Assembly (NCBI GenBank): GCA_007115705.1
Contig: QXEO01002100.1
Location: 496,001 to 560,000 of the forward strand
From: Dactylis glomerata
Lineage: Eukaryota > Streptophyta > Magnoliopsida > Poales > Poaceae
Length of the DNA: 64,000 nt
Reading direction: 5' to 3'
Under the pieces are notes generated by a model that worked only from the letters and a program-made list of their open reading frames with translations, did not search any database and was not told where the DNA came from. The position numbers and the translations under genes were made by a program. Below are positions 10,827 to 23,941 of the stretch, piece by piece; position 1 is the first letter of the stretch, and each line of letters starts with the position of its first letter.

Positions 10827-13800
10827 CTAAGGGTAGAACTTTCGCAGATGAGCTATGTTCCACGGGTTCCCCACTGGCACGCCTTCTGCGGTTTCCAGCC
10901 GCGCCGAGCCTGGCCTGGCGATGTGCGTCACCTTGAAGGGTCCTTCCCACATTGGAGACAGCTTGTGCAGGCCCTCGCGAGAGAGTATTCTCCTCAGCAC
11001 CAGGTCGCCAACCTCCAGAGTTCTTGCTCGAACATGACGGCTATGGTAGCGGCGTAGTCCTTGCTGGTACCTCGCGGCGCGGAGCGCGGCTTGGCACCGG
11101 GCTTCTTCGAGCAGGAGGAGGCGATCCTTGATGAGGTCCTCTTGGTGAATTTCGTCGAAGGCGAGCACCCTTGGCGATCTGAACTTGACGTCGGTGGGAA
11201 GAACAGCCTCCGCCCCATAGACCAGGAAGAAAGGGGTTTCTCCAGTGGGTTTGGTGGCGGTAGTCCTGATGGACCACAAGATGGATTGGAGGTTGTCTAA
11301 CCATTTTTTGCCGCAGGCTTCGAGCTTGGCGTTGAAGCTTTTCGTCTTGAGTCCTTTGAGGACCTCGGCGTTAGCACGCTCGGCTTGGCCATTGCTCCGG
11401 GGGTAGGTGACGGAGGCGAAGCAGATCTTGATGCCGACCGATGCACAGTAGTCCCGGAACAGTCCGCTGGTGAACTGGCTGCCGTTGTCGGTGATTATGC
11501 GGTTAGGCACACCAAAATGATAGACCAGCCCACGGACGAACTTGACTGCGGACCTCGCCGGGATTGTGCACACCGGTTCCACCTCCACCCACTTGGTGAA
11601 CTTGTCGATGGCGACGTAGAGGTAGCGATAGCCCCCTTGCGCTCTGGGGAATGGACCAAGGATGTCCAGCCCCCACACTGCAAAGGGCCAAGTGAGTGGG
11701 ATGGTTCGCAGCTCTTGCGCCGGCTGATGTATCTGCTTGGCGTGGAATTGGCATGCCTCGCACCTCTTGACCATCTCCGCTGCATCTCCGAGCGCCGACG
11801 GCCAGTAGAAGCCACTTCGATATGCCTTTGCGGCTAGAGTTGCAGGAGAAGCGTGATGGCCACACTCGCCGGCGTGGATGTCCCTGAGAAGCTCTTGGCC
11901 TTGGTGAGTAGATATGCACTTCAGAGCGACGCCGTTTGGGCGACGCCGGTACAAGTCACCATCCTTGACGCAGTAGCCCGAAGCTTGCCGCACAATCCTC
12001 TCGGCCTCCTCTTCATCCTCGGGAAGCCTGCTGCTGGTGAGGTAGGCCTTGAGCTCGATGATCCAATCCACTCCCTCCTGCCGTGCCAATGCCAGAAGGA
12101 CGCGGTCACCCGAAGGAGGCCCGCAATCCGGAGCCCCCTGCTCCGGCGGTGGCGGCAAGGCAGAAGGAGGAGGGGAATCGGATGTCGATGGAGAAGCGGA
12201 CGGCTTGAAGAGACGTTCCTCAAAGACGCCGGCAGGTTGTGCCAGGCGATGAGAGGCGCATTTGGCGATCTCGTCGGCCTCCACATTTTCTCCTCTCGGG
12301 ACGTGCTTCAGTTCCAAACCTTGGAAGCATTTTTCCATCTTTCGATGCTCCTCAAGATAAGCCGCCATGTGCTCATCCTTTGGAGTGTAGCTCTTGTTCG
12401 AGAAGTTCACAATTAGTTGTGAATCTCCTTTGACGATGAGGCGCTTGATGCCCAAAGCGTTTGCTGCCCTTAGGCCAGCAAGTAGTCCTTCGTACTCCGC
12501 TATGTTGTTGGAGACCTTGTTCTCAGGCCTGAAGCAGAGCTGCACAACATAGAAGAGCTTGTCTCCAGAGGGAGAGGTTAGGACAGCACCAGCTCCCGCG
12601 CCGGGGAGATTGAAGGCGCCGTCGAAGTGCATGACCCAGAGGCCTGGGGCCTCCTCTCCAGGGAGAGTTGACTCCACCTCTGGAGGCTCGTCGACGAACG
12701 GGTCAGTCCATTCTGCAGTGAACTCGGCCAAAGCCTTGCTCTTGGGGTTGCGTAGAATGGTTTCCAGGGGCCGATCGGTTACCACCTTAATCGGGTGACC
12801 CTGGAAGTAGTGGCGTAGCTTCCGCGAGGCGATAAGCAAGGTGTAGAGCAGCTTTTGCTGCATGGTGTAGCGTTCCCGCGCGTCACGCAGTACCGTGCTG
12901 ATGAAGTACACGGGCTTTTGCACCTTGACGACACCCTCGGAAGGCTCCTCCTCAGGAGGCTTTTGAGCGTTGCTCTGAGAGAGCGGCTCGGTCGGCGAAG
13001 ATTCCGTGGGCGGCTCCTCTCGAGGGTCGGGAGATGAAGCAACCTCTTCCTCGCGAGGAGCCCCCGAGCTTGGAGGAGTGTCCTCCTCTTTGGCGATCAC
13101 CTTGGCGTCTCGCTCCGCGACGAGAACAGCGCTTGCAGTCCTTGGAGTTGCCGCGATGTAGAGTAGCAAAGGCTCGCGGGGGGTTGGGGCAACCATGGTC
13201 GGTGGGCTCGTGAGGTACCTTTTTAACTCAGCGAAGGCCTTGTCGGCTTCCAGAGTCCACTCGAACTTCCCGGTGCGTTTCATAAGCTTGAAGAAGGGCA
13301 GAGCTTTCTCCCCACTTCTTGCGATGAAACGTCCCAGGGCTGCCATGCACCCCGCGAGGCATTGCATTTCCTTGAGATTGCGCGGAGGACGCATTTCTTC
13401 GATGGCCTTGACCTTGTCGGGGTTTGCCTCTATCCCGCGATTGGACACGAGGAACCCCAACAGTTTTCCCGACGGTACGCCGAAGGCGCACTTGGCGGGG
13501 TTGAGCTTGATGTTTACCTTCCTCAGGTTGACGAATGTTTCCTCCAGATCTTCGATGAAGGTGTGACCCTCGCGAGTCTTGACGACGATGTCGTCGACAT
13601 AGGCCTCTGCGTTCCTTCCCATCTGAGCCCCCAAGGCCTTGCGCATGAGCCTTTGGAAGGTGGCTCCTGCGTTCTTCAGGCCGAAGGGCATGCAGACATA
13701 GCAGTACACCCCACAGGGTGTGATGAATGCGGTTTTCTCCTCGTCCTCCTTTGCCATCTTGATCTGATGATAGCCGGAGAAAGCATCCAAGAAGCAAAGG

Positions 13801-16697
13801 AGGTCGCAGCCGGCGGTGGAGTCGACGATTTGATCTATCCTTGGGAGCGGATAAGGATCCTTGGGACAGGCCTTATTGAGACTCGTGAAGTCCACGCAGA
13901 GGCGCCCACTGCCATTAGCCTTTGGGACGACCACCGGATTAGCAATCCAGGCGGGGTGAGCTACCTCGCGTATCAGCTTGGCCTTCTTCAGCTTCTCTAT
14001 CTCCTTGACGATGAAATCCTGCTTCTCTTGGGCTTGCTTCCTAGTCTTCTGCTTCACGGGGTGTGCCTGAGGGCACACGGCTAAGTGGTGCTCAATCACC
14101 TCCCTGGGAACGCCGGGCATATCTGACGGAGTCCAAGCGAACATGTCAGAGTTTGCCCGCAGGAAGGTGACGAGCGCGCTTTCCTATTTGGGGGAAAGCC
14201 CTGCCCCGATGGTGATGAAGTTGTCGCAGCCCCCAGCCTGAAGCGGGACCTTCTTAGTTGCCGAGCGCTCCTGGGTAAACTGGGGCCTCCTGCCTGAGGG
14301 TACCTCAGCTTCCCCAACGCTCACGTCCAGCATTGGATGGACCAAGTCCTCGCTCGGAGTAGGCGATGCAGAGGCGGCGAACTTCTTCCCTGTCGAACCC
14401 AGAGAGTGGGGCTCGAGAGAGGCCTTCTTCGCAGCAGCCCGCTCTTGGGACACGAGCTGCTTCTTCCTCGTGAGGTCACCGGAGTGTTCCAGCAGATCTT
14501 CGTCGGCGGGGAACATGGTGGCGGCCTCACGATAGACGTGCTCCACTGACCAGAGAGCATCCCTTTCATTGCAGCGCACGGTTATCGTGCCGTTGGCGCC
14601 CGGAATCTTGAGGACGTTGAAGCCATGGTGCGTTGCTGCCATGAACCTAGCCAGGGCTGGGTAACCGAGGATGGCATTGTATGGCAGGGCGATGTAGGCG
14701 ACATCGAAGTCGAGGCTTTCTGTCCTGTAGTTATCCCGGGTGCCGAAGGTGACGGGCAGGCTTACCTGCCCAATTGGCATTGTAGACCCCTCGGTTACTC
14801 CGAAGAACGGCCGAGTTGGCATGAGCCGGTGGTACAGCACCTGCATCTTTTCAAAGATCTCGACCGAGATGATGTTGAGGCCCGCCCCTCCGTCGATGAG
14901 AGTGCGGTTGACGGCGACGTTGTTGATGGTTGGCGTGCACAAGAGGGGGATTGTGCCCACGCCCCTTGTGGAAGCCGGATGATCCTCCTCATCGAAGCCA
15001 ATCTTGCACGTCGACCACTTCATTAGGCGATTACCGACGCTGGGCTGCGCCGCCGCGATTTCTCGCGACAGCTGCTTGAAGTGTCGATTTGACAGAGGAG
15101 CTTGAGCTCCACCCAGGAGGCAAGCGGCGAAGTCTCGCGGCTCTTGATAGCCCCCCTGGTCCTCCTCCCGATGATCGTTCGCTGGTGGGGGCAGCGGCAG
15201 CGGCTCGGGGTCGGCTCGAGACAGACCCCCACGGCGGCGACCTTCCTCGCGGTCGTCGTCGCGGCGATCGCCCCGGGATCCACTCTTGCCGTTGCTGCAG
15301 CCGCTCCCGCGGCGCTTGGCGACGCCGTTTTCCTCGTGAAACTTCCGGACAATCCAACAATCCTCGGTATTGTGGGTGTCCTTCTTGTGGATAATGCAGT
15401 AGCGGCGACGTCGACCTTTATCGCGATCGGAGCGGTCCCCGCGGCGTTGCTTATGATCTGGCTCCGCCGCGAGGACAGCAGCCTCCTTTCGCTTGGGGTC
15501 TTTGGACTTCGGCTTTGGGGGAGGCGCCTCCGGCAGATTGTGCACGAAGAGCCTCCCCTCCTCGGCCTTGGCGCAGCGGTCGGCGATCTTGAAGAGCCTG
15601 ACGACGGAAGTCAGCTCATCATTCACGGACAGCTTCTCCCGCATCTTGACGTCGGAGACGCCCGTGGAGAACGCAGAGATGACCTCCTCGTTGGAGATCC
15701 TGGGGATCTTGTTCCTCATCTGACTGAAGCGCTGGATGTACTGACGAAGCGTCTCGCCCTTGTACTGATGCACCGCCTTAAGATCATTCTTGGTGGCGGG
15801 GCGCTCGTACGTGGGCATGAAGTTGGCAACGAACTGACGACACAAATCCTTCCACGAAGTCACGGATTCGTGAGGAAGATTCATGAGCCAAGTTCGCGGA
15901 GCGTCCTTGAGGGCCATGGGGAACCAATTGGCCATGGCGCGCTGATCTCCACGCGCAGCCTGGACGGCGACGACGTAGAGTTGGAGGAATTCGACAGGAT
16001 TTGTGGTCCCGTCGTAACGCGCGCTGATGTCCGGCTTGAACTTGTCAGGCCAGACGACGTAGCGCTGCTGGCGAGTGAGGGCAAGACACCCGGGGTTGTA
16101 GATAGGGATGCCGGGAGTCCTGACGTTCTTGCCAGCTTCACCGATGTCGTCGATGGCGCGGTCATGATTTTCGCGGCGGCGCTCGAGGGAGACGCGTGCG
16201 TCTTCCGGAGCGCGTTGGACGATTTGGCAGCTGGGCTCCCCGCGCGGCGAAGACGCGGCGCGGGAAACCACCTTCTTGGCCTTGTTGACCCTCCCATCTC
16301 CGGCGCCCGGGGCGCGATGCCCCGCCGCCGGATCTGGGTTCCCCGCGCCCTGGGCTCCTCCCTGGGCCGGGTCTTCGTTGGCGATGGCGACGAGCTCGGT
16401 GATTCGAGCGCACCACCCCTCATGCCCGTCGGCGGTGGGTTGATAGCGTAGCAGCTCCTGCGCCATGACGAGTGCCTGCGCAGGAGACAGCTGACTCCCA
16501 GAACGAGCGCGAGAAGTGGCGGTGGCGGTGAAGGAGAGCGAAGGCTCCGTTCGCCCGGACGGGAGGTAGGAGGACTCCTGATCTTCCTCCTCTTCCTCCT
16601 CGGCCGAAGCTTCATGACGATGGAAGATGGGCTCGGTTTGCCCCCGAGCAGCGTTGCGACGGCGAAGACGCTCGAGCCTTGCGTTGTCGTCGGCCAT
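10827..16697 (-). pseudogene. gypsy gag-pol, one frame with a single internal stop
   Basis: The ATG at 16697 starts gag: an acidic N-terminus, then the capsid region (WPDKFKPDISARYDG, TLRQYIQRFSQMRNKIP). A CX2HX4HX4C knuckle (CIIHKKDTHNTEDC) and an aspartic protease (TLIDGGAGLNIIS) follow. TAG at 14184-14186 interrupts the frame, which then continues without shift into RT (SGRLCVDFTSLNKACP, FLDAFSGYHQI, AYVDDIVVK), RNase H, an archaeal-type RNase H (MHFDGAFN, NIAEYEGLL, VKGDSQL) and integrase (HHCC finger CGHHAS...CEACQ; GLDILG, ITDNGSQF, SNGQAERANAE). It ends IAHLRKFYP at 10827. About 1,957 codons. The stop may be a mutation from CAG. Everything else looks intact. Confidence 0.92.
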
Positions 16698-16731
16698 GTC
16701 GAAGCAGATCTAGAAGAAAACACACCACAAC

Positions 16732-16749
16732 CCCCTACCTGGCGCGCCA
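16732..16749 (-). promoter_or_regulatory. primer-binding site of the nested gypsy
   Basis: TGGCGCGCCAGGTAGGGG follows the 5' LTR by two bases in element orientation and begins with TGG, complementary to a tRNA CCA end. I do not assign the tRNA. Confidence 0.65.
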
Positions 16750-16751
16750 AA

Positions 16752-17650
16752 TGTCGATGGATTTTGTGTCGCAAGAACACGGGGTACCACGCGACGGACC
16801 CAAGGATTCGAACGCAGGGGGCTGAACGTGTGAGATCTTGGATCGCAACGAAACACGGTGACGGAAGCCTCGATTGTCGAACGCACAACGCACTGCAGAG
16901 AGGGAGACCGAGCCTTACCCAGGTTCAGGGCCCTCGTGGTGAGGTAAAACCCCTACTTCCTGCCTTCTTGTATTGCAACGCGACACCTCGCGAGGAGTAC
17001 AAGGCCTTGGTTACAAAGCTCTAGCTGGCCAGAGGTTGAAGAACCTGCGTGCCCAGCTAGCAGCCTGAAGAAGATGAAGATTCGATCCCCTCTAAGGGAT
17101 GGCCTCTCCCTCCTTTTATAGCGCCCAGGTCCTCCTTCCCCTTATCTTCTTGGGGAAGGGGTTGCCACACACAGCCAAGGAGGGAGGACAGCGGTAGACT
17201 ACACTCTTCTGTAGACTTGGTCTTTGTAGGGTAGTGGCGCCGGTCCACAGGAGTGGGTGGAGGAAGCTGACGTCCTCCTCTGGCGCCCTGCACCGTCCAC
17301 GCTATTTTTAGGGGGGTGGCCAACTACCACTGTGCCGCTTTGGGCAGGCACAGAGAAAGCTGGTCTCCTCCCTGTCGGGGGTAGCGTGGGAGATACGCGG
17401 TCTTCTGCCCGTTATCTTCTTGCTCTGCACGCAAACGTGCCGAGCTGACGTGGGCGTACTTCCTCTCCTCACCAGCGGGGGCTCGTGAGGAGGTCTTCTG
17501 GTCCTTAGCAGTTTTGGTTGTCGTTCTCCTCACGAGGCGCCTCCTCGTGAGGGTCTTCTCCGCCGCTTGGGTCCTTGATTCTGAAGGTGGACCGATGACG
17601 TGGCCTAGGAGCAGGTGGACCGGGATACCCCGGTATCCATAACACCGACA
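16752..17650 (-). repeat. 5' LTR of the nested gypsy
   Basis: 899 bp, the partner of 7650-8548. A minus-strand TATAAAA-type box falls in GCTATAAAAGGAGGG at about 17109-17123, giving a candidate promoter. Right bound set by ACTTT at 17651-17655. Confidence 0.95.
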
Positions 17651-19783
17651 ACTTTGGTCAATGGCAATATCAAATGATCTCTCATATGCGCAGTTCTTGC
17701 ATTGAGCTCTGGAGGATTGTTGAAGAAGGATTCAAGGCCGTGGATCCCACCAACATGACAAGAAGAGAGACGGTCAATAGTAAACTCAATGCAACCGCTC
17801 TCCACATGATTCAAGTCGCCGTTGGGCCCAAGGATTTGCCTCACATCCAATACTTCTCCACCGCCAAAGAAGCTTGGGAAGGTCTCTCCGATGTTTTCGT
17901 TGGCAATGAGAGCATGAAGAAAACAAGATATATTGCCTTCTCAAATCAAGCGGAGGGATTCTTCATGATGGATGGTGAGGATCATCCAGAGATGTATAGA
18001 AGACTCAAGGCTATTGCTACCACCTTCAAGAACCTCGGTGCTCACCATATTGATGATGAGTGGATCAAGATGAAGTACATTCTTGCTCTCACTCCATATG
18101 AGCCCGCGGATGTGAAGAGTGTTCAAGGAAAGCACAACTTCAATGAGATGACCTCCAATCAAGTGATGCAAGAGATTCAAGCCTACAAGGTTTCCGCACA
18201 AAATGCGGAAGATGCTCGTGCTCGTGCCATAGGAATGCAAAGAAGCTCCAATCTTGCATTAAAGGCTAGTGTGGTTGAGAAAGAGGTTCCTCTTCTAGCT
18301 AGCATTGAAGCAAGGCTAGAGATGTGTCCCGAGGACATAAGACATGAGTACAATGAGCATATGGCCTTCTATGGAAAAACCTTTTGGGTTGATCCACACA
18401 AGGCTAAAGAAGACAATCAAAGAAGAAGCAAGTCAAGTGGCTATCAAAGGAATGACAACAATGGTCAAAGGGTGAGGACTTGCTACAATTGTAATGATAG
18501 ATTCCACTTTGTTGCCGAGTGCCCTTATGAGAAGAGAGAAGACCATGGTGGAAAGCTCATCCTCAAAAGCAAGACCAAGTCACCATCCAAGAAGCCATTT
18601 GTGAAGAAGGGTGGACCAAAGAAGAAACAACCAAAATTTGTGTTCTTGACTCAAGAAGAGTACTCCGCAAGTGAGAGTGATGAAGAAGAAACCACAACTA
18701 GTGAGATGGCCGCAATGGCAACCACCTCCACTTCCTCCTCATCACTCTTTGAATCCCCCAATGAGGACTCTCTTCTCAAGAACGTCAAGTGCCTTATGGC
18801 CAAGTCTTCCGAGGTATCACCCACATCTTTCTCTTCCTCTAAGACAAATGATGCTTCCTTGAACGATCTTGCTAGTCTTAGAGTAAAGGAAGAAATTGTT
18901 GCTTTTGATGATTATGTGTCTAGTGTAGATGGTGTTCACAAGCTTCACTTTGAACGTCTATTGAGCCAATATGGTAAAACTTTTGAAAAACTAGATGAAC
19001 AATTGAGGCTTGAAAAAGAATATGCTCAAGATATTGCCTCACTAACCGAGTCTCTTGAAGAAGAGCAAGAGGAACGAGCAACTCTTGAAGAGAAGCTCGA
19101 TTCCATTGAGGAAGCTAATAATGAAGTTGTTTCCAAACTCATTAAAGAGCGTGACCATGCTCGTGCTAAAGTAAAAATGCTTAAAAAGGAAAAAGTTGAA
19201 TTTGGTGTTGGTCATGATATACTTGTTAAGGATTTAGAAGATCTTGACAAGGCTCACAAGGCCTTGAAAAGTGAACACTCTATTCTTACCAAGTCACATG
19301 AACAACTTCAAATTCAATTGACTAAGAATAATGTGCCAAGTTCTTCTACTTCTACTTGTGATCATGCAAATGTTATTGAAGAAAATGCTAGGTTGAAAGA
19401 TGAGCTTGCCAAGTCCTCCATTCCCATAGGTGAGAAAAACTTGAATGACCTTTTGAGTAAGCAAAAGGCATTTGGTGATAAAACGGGGATTGGCTATGTC
19501 TCAAAGAAGAAGAAGAAGAACAACAAGAAGAAGAAGGCCAAGCCCGCACAAGCAAAGAAGGATCCTATTGTGGGTGGCAAAGCCACTCATGATGATCATG
19601 CGGGAATTGCTAACCCTCACTATGTCTTATTTCGTGATTATTATGGTGATGTTTATGCAAAATATGTTGGTCCAAATGATGGTTATGTTGCTTGGTCTAT
19701 TTGGGTTCCAAAGACCCTTGTTGCTAACAAAAGAGGACCCATTGAAAAATGGGGACCTAAAACCAAGCAATGATCTCTTGTAG

Positions 19784-22700
19784 GACTATGCTTCCGGTGG
19801 GTCAAAATGGGTGCTTGATAGTGGATGCACAAGTCATATGACCGGAAGCAAGGAGATTATGACGGAGATGAGGCCTAATGATAACAACATAACCGTCACA
19901 TATGGAGATATGTCACAATCCGAGGTATTGGGTCTTGGCAAGGTGGTGGTCGCACCGGATATTTCCCTTGTGGACGTCATGCTTGTTGAGACCCTAGGTT
20001 ACAATTTACTTTCAGTTCGTGCACTTGGTAAGATGGGCTTTGCCGTCTTCATTGATAATGAAATTGTGGTACTCTTGTGGAGCAAGTCTCTAAAGGTCGC
20101 TTTCGTTGGGCACATTGAAAATAACTTGTATGTGGTGGACTTCTCGGGGAAAACCACTACAAGTGCAATGTGTTTATTTGGAAAGGCCGATGTGGGTTGG
20201 CTTTGGCATCGCCGACTAGCCCATGTCAATATGAGAACTTTGCAAAGTCTTCACAAGGGTGGCCACATTCTCGGACTAAAAGAGAATGTTTCTTTTGCCA
20301 AAGATCGTGTTTGCAGGGCTTGCGTTCTAGGAAAAATGCATGATTCTCCCCACCCAAGCAAGACTATCATTTCCTCCAAGAGGATCTTGGAGCTCCTTCA
20401 TGTGGATCTCTTTGGTCCTCCCTCTCATGCGAGTCTTGGTGGGAAGAAATATTGTTTGGTGATTGTTGATGACTATTCAAGATATACTTGGGTCTACTTC
20501 TTCAAGCATAAGAGTGAGACTCAACAAACCGTCATCGACTTTGCCAAGGAAGTTGAACATCAACATGGGCAAACTATTTTGGCAATTAGAAGTGACAATG
20601 GCTCGGAATTCAAGAACTACACTTTGAATGGGTTTCTTAGTGATGAGGGGATACGTCATCAATATTCCGCTGCATACACCCCTCAACAAAATGGTGTAGC
20701 CGAAAGGAAGAACCGGACTCTTATGGATATGGCTAGGTCCATGTTGGCGGAGTTTAAGTCTCCATACAACTTTTGGGCCGAAGCTATCTCTACGGCTTGT
20801 CACTCTTCAAACCGGCTCTTCCTCCGCAAAGGCCTAAACAAGACTCCATATGAAATACTCACCGGAAGCAAGCCCAACATCTCCTACTACCGGGTTTTCG
20901 GGTGTAAGTGTTTCTTTCAAAGAAAAGGAGTTTGTTTAGGTAAATTTGATCCGAAAGCAATAGAAGGTATTTTTGTTGGTTACGGTGCCGAATCCCACAC
21001 TTATAGAGTCTTCAACAAGTCCACCGGACGTGTTGAGGAATCTTGTAGTGTGGTATTCGAAGAGAATGACAGCTCCCAAGGGGGGTGAGATGTTGTTTCT
21101 TGTGATGTAGATGATGAAATACCTCGAGAAGCCATAGGAAGAATGGGCGTGGGATTTTTCCGCCCCATTGAGGGACACCTTGTGGCGGACCGAGAAGGAC
21201 TATGCTCTACTCAAGTGGAGCCTTCATCTTCACAAGCTCAACAAGCCTCTCCCAAGGAAGCAACTAATGCACCAACCGAAGAACAAGACAAGGACCTTCA
21301 TGAAGAACAAGGGGCACCACCATCCTCTCCGGTTATCTCAACCGCCCCCAATTCTTCACAAGACCAAGATCAACCTACTCATGAAGATAATGATGATCAA
21401 GGTCAAGTTGATGGTCAAGACGGGGACCAAAATGATCAAGATGATCAAGTGATCCCTCCAAGTTCTAATGAGGAGATCGAAGCCCGTCGCAAGAAGAGAA
21501 TTGAAAGGGACTTGGAACTTAAAGGTCATACCCTTGAGAGGGTTATTGGAGATCTAAGGAGCAAAGTGTCAACCCGGCGTCAATTGGCACAATTTAGCAC
21601 TCATCATGCTTATATCTCCATGGTTGAACCCAAGAAAGTATTTGAAGCTCTTGAAGATCCGGATTGGTTGGATGCTATGCATGAAGAACTCAACAATTTC
21701 AAGCGCAATAATGTATGGGTGTTAGTAGAGAAGCCAAAGGAGTGCCGCAATGTGATTGGCACAAAATGGATATTCAAGAACAAGCAAGATGAGCATGGAA
21801 TTGTTGTAAGGAACAAGGCAAGATTGGTTGCTCAAGGTTTCTCTCAAGTTGAAGGCATTGACTTTGGAGAGACTTATGCTCCCGTGGCTCGTCTTGAGTC
21901 CATCCGTATCCTTCTTGCATATGCCACTCATCATAATTTTAAGTTGCAACAAATGGATGTTAAAAGTGCATTTCTTAATGGTCCATTGAAAGAGGAAGTG
22001 TATGTTAAGCAACCCCCGGGGTTTGAGGATCTCAACTTCCCTAACCATGTCTACAAACTCCATAAGGCACTCTATGGCCTTAAACAAGCCCCACGTGCGT
22101 GGTATGAGCACCTTAGGGAGTTGTTGTTAGACCGTGGGTTTGAAGTTGGGCAAATCGATCCCACTCTTTTTACTAAGAGGGTAAATGGGGAGCTTTTCGT
22201 ATGCCAACTATATATTGATGATATTATCTTTGGCTCTACTAACAAAGCTTTTAATGATGAATTTGCAAAGCTTATGACCGATAGGTTCGAGATGTCTATG
22301 CTGGGCGAAATGAAGTTCTTTCTTGGTTTTGAAATCAAGCAATTGAAAGAAGGGACTTTCATTAATCAAGCAAAATATGTCCAAGACATGCTCAAGAGGT
22401 TCAAGATGAAGGAACTAAACGGGGCCGCCACTCCAATGGCCACAAAATGTCATCTTGAACTTGATCCCAATGGTAAAGATGTGGATCAAAAGGTATACCG
22501 TTCTATGATCGGCTCTTTGCTTTACCTTTGCGCATCTAGACCCGATATTGTGTTGAGTGTAGGTGTGTGTGCAAGGTATCAAGCCGCTCCTAAAGAAAGC
22601 CACCTTATGGCGGTTAAGAGAATCTTTCGATATTTGGTTCATACCCCAACTTATGGCCTTTGGTATCCCAAAGGCTCGGATTTCTCTCTTTGTGGCTTCA

Positions 22701-23164
22701 CAGATTCGGATTGGGCCGGTGACAAGGATGATAGGAAATCAACCTCCGGAGCTTGCCAATTTCTTGGTAGGTCTTTGGTGTGTTGGTCTTCTAAGAAGCA
22801 AAATTGTATATCTCTCTCCACCGCCGAAGCCGAATACATTGCCGCCGCAAGTGGATGCACTCAATTGTTATGGATGAGGCAAACTTTGAAGGAATACGGT
22901 GTCAATTGTGACAAAGTGCCTCTTTTATGTGACAATGAAAGTGCTATCAAGATCGCCTATAATCCGGTGCAACATTCAAGAACCAAGCATATTGAGATCC
23001 GGAATCATTTCATTAGAGATCATGTTGCCCGTGGTGATATTGAGCTTGCATATGTTAGCACCAAGGATCAACTTGCCGATATTTTCACGAAGCCTCTTGA
23101 TGAAGCAAGATTTGGATATTTGAGGAATGAGCTAAATATCATCGATTCAAGGAGTGTGGCTTGA
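19784..23164 (+). pseudogene. copia pol (protease, integrase, RT, RNase H), one in-frame stop
   Basis: The frame opens after TAG 19781-19783 and begins with the protease motif WVLDSGCTSHMTG. GAG-pre-integrase finger (LWHRRLAHVN, CRACVLGK) and integrase core (HVDLFGP, RSDNGSEFKN, PQQNGVAERKNRTL) follow. TGA at 21086-21088 interrupts the frame, and reading resumes in the same frame. Reverse transcriptase has KARLVAQGFSQ, QMDVKSAFLNG and the catalytic YIDDIIFGS. RNase H has FTDSDWAGD, STAEAEY and LCDNESA, ending at TGA 23162-23164. About 1,126 codons, with all catalytic residues I can check retained. The defects are the gag/pol frame break and the single stop. Confidence 0.92.
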
Positions 23165-23689
23165 ACATCTTGCAAATACACCTATATTTCAATGCTTGTT
23201 TGGTTTAGGTGTGGGCATGGAGATAGGGGGAGTGCGGTCCTAATCAATTGGGCTATCACTCCCCCCCATAATGCCAATAGTGACAAAATTGTTCTCTTTC
23301 TATCATTTTTGTGATATATGAGTTTCAATGACGAGTATTGGTTATGGACCCAAGATACATCTTCGCGGTCCAATGCCATAACACTCATACATGGTGGCCT
23401 CGGCCACCGACCTCTTCTTTTCGAAGAGTTGATTCCTTGCATATCTTATTTGAGGTTTTGGTGTTCCCTCTCGATGTTATTTCTTATTTTTGATATGGGA
23501 AGGCACTTGCATTGGATCTTTAGTCGATTTGCTCTTGCAATGTTAAGTGCCGAGAACTACTCCATGTTTGCTCTCTCACCTAAGCCATCCTCTCTCAAGA
23601 CATCTAATCTATGCACACGAGTTCAAATTTTTCATCAAAACAACATCTATTTTTGAAAATTTCGAGTTGGTCAGTTTTCTGGTTCCCAG
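23165..23689. other. copia region between pol and the third-ORF promoter
   Basis: Non-coding. It contains one AGGGGGAG block (about 23225) resembling the distal polypurine tracts of Sireviruses. No ORF with recognisable content. Confidence 0.5.
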
Positions 23690-23767
23690 GCCGGAATATC
23701 CGCCCCCCTGGGCGGAATATCCGGGGGGGCCGGATTATCCGCCCCCTCCTGGCACCTGGGTATTTAA
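23690..23767 (+). promoter_or_regulatory. internal promoter-like module of the copia third ORF
   Basis: Three LTR-type palindromes (GGCCGGAATATCCGCCCC and two relatives, 23690-23745) are followed by a TATTTAA box at 23761-23767. A GC-rich leader with CCGCCGCCG runs follows, and then an ATG at 23942. The layout, palindromes then TATA box, copies that of the LTR U3. Transcription from here is inferred. Confidence 0.55.
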
Positions 23768-23941
23768 GGGGCAGGGTCGGGCTGCCCTAGGGCAGTTCCT
23801 TCCCCACCCCTTCCAAGGTTCCCAGCCGCCGCCGCCTTCTTCCCACCGCCGCCGCCAGAGCTCCGGCCAACCCCTTGGCCGGATTTCACCGGAGGTTGCT
23901 CCCCTCCTCCTCTGGAAGGCATTCACCAAGCCAATTTCGCA

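Larger units (their letters stand above)
7650..17650 (-). mobile_element. nested, near-intact Tat-type Ty3/gypsy retrotransposon
   Basis: A 10,001-bp element in minus orientation. Its 899-bp LTRs begin TGTCGGTG and end CATCGACA in element orientation, flanked by ACTTT. The 5' LTR is 16752-17650 and the 3' LTR 7650-8548. Gag-pol is one frame with a single stop (14184-14186). The LTRs differ at 12 of 899 positions by my alignment, 11 of them transitions, which points to a young insertion. A polypurine tract (CTCCCGGGGGCTAC, minus strand) abuts the 3' LTR. An antisense ORF lies between pol and the 3' LTR. Confidence 0.95.
7287..19773 (+). pseudogene. copia gag, interrupted by the nested gypsy
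   Basis: The ATG at 7287 lies 35 bp after the primer site. Codons 1-121 (7287-7649) run into the nested element and continue in the same frame at 17656, after the duplicated ACTTT. Rejoined, the frame is about 826 codons, ending at TGA 19771-19773. An N-terminal segment with a short coiled coil is followed by the capsid-type gag domain (17656 to about 18250). A CCHC knuckle (CYNCNDRFHFVAEC, about 18480) comes next, then a lysine-rich segment, a long Glu/Lys coiled coil (about 18900-19350) and a KKKKK-rich end. Long coiled-coil gag tails are known in Sireviruses. Pol continues in another frame, and that frame is closed by TAG at 19781-19783. Confidence 0.88.

Noticed and set aside
13362..16451. 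Long plus-strand open frames at 13362-14084 and 15102-16451
   Set aside because: They run antisense to conserved gypsy gag-pol. Their length comes from high GC content, and they show no recognisable motifs.
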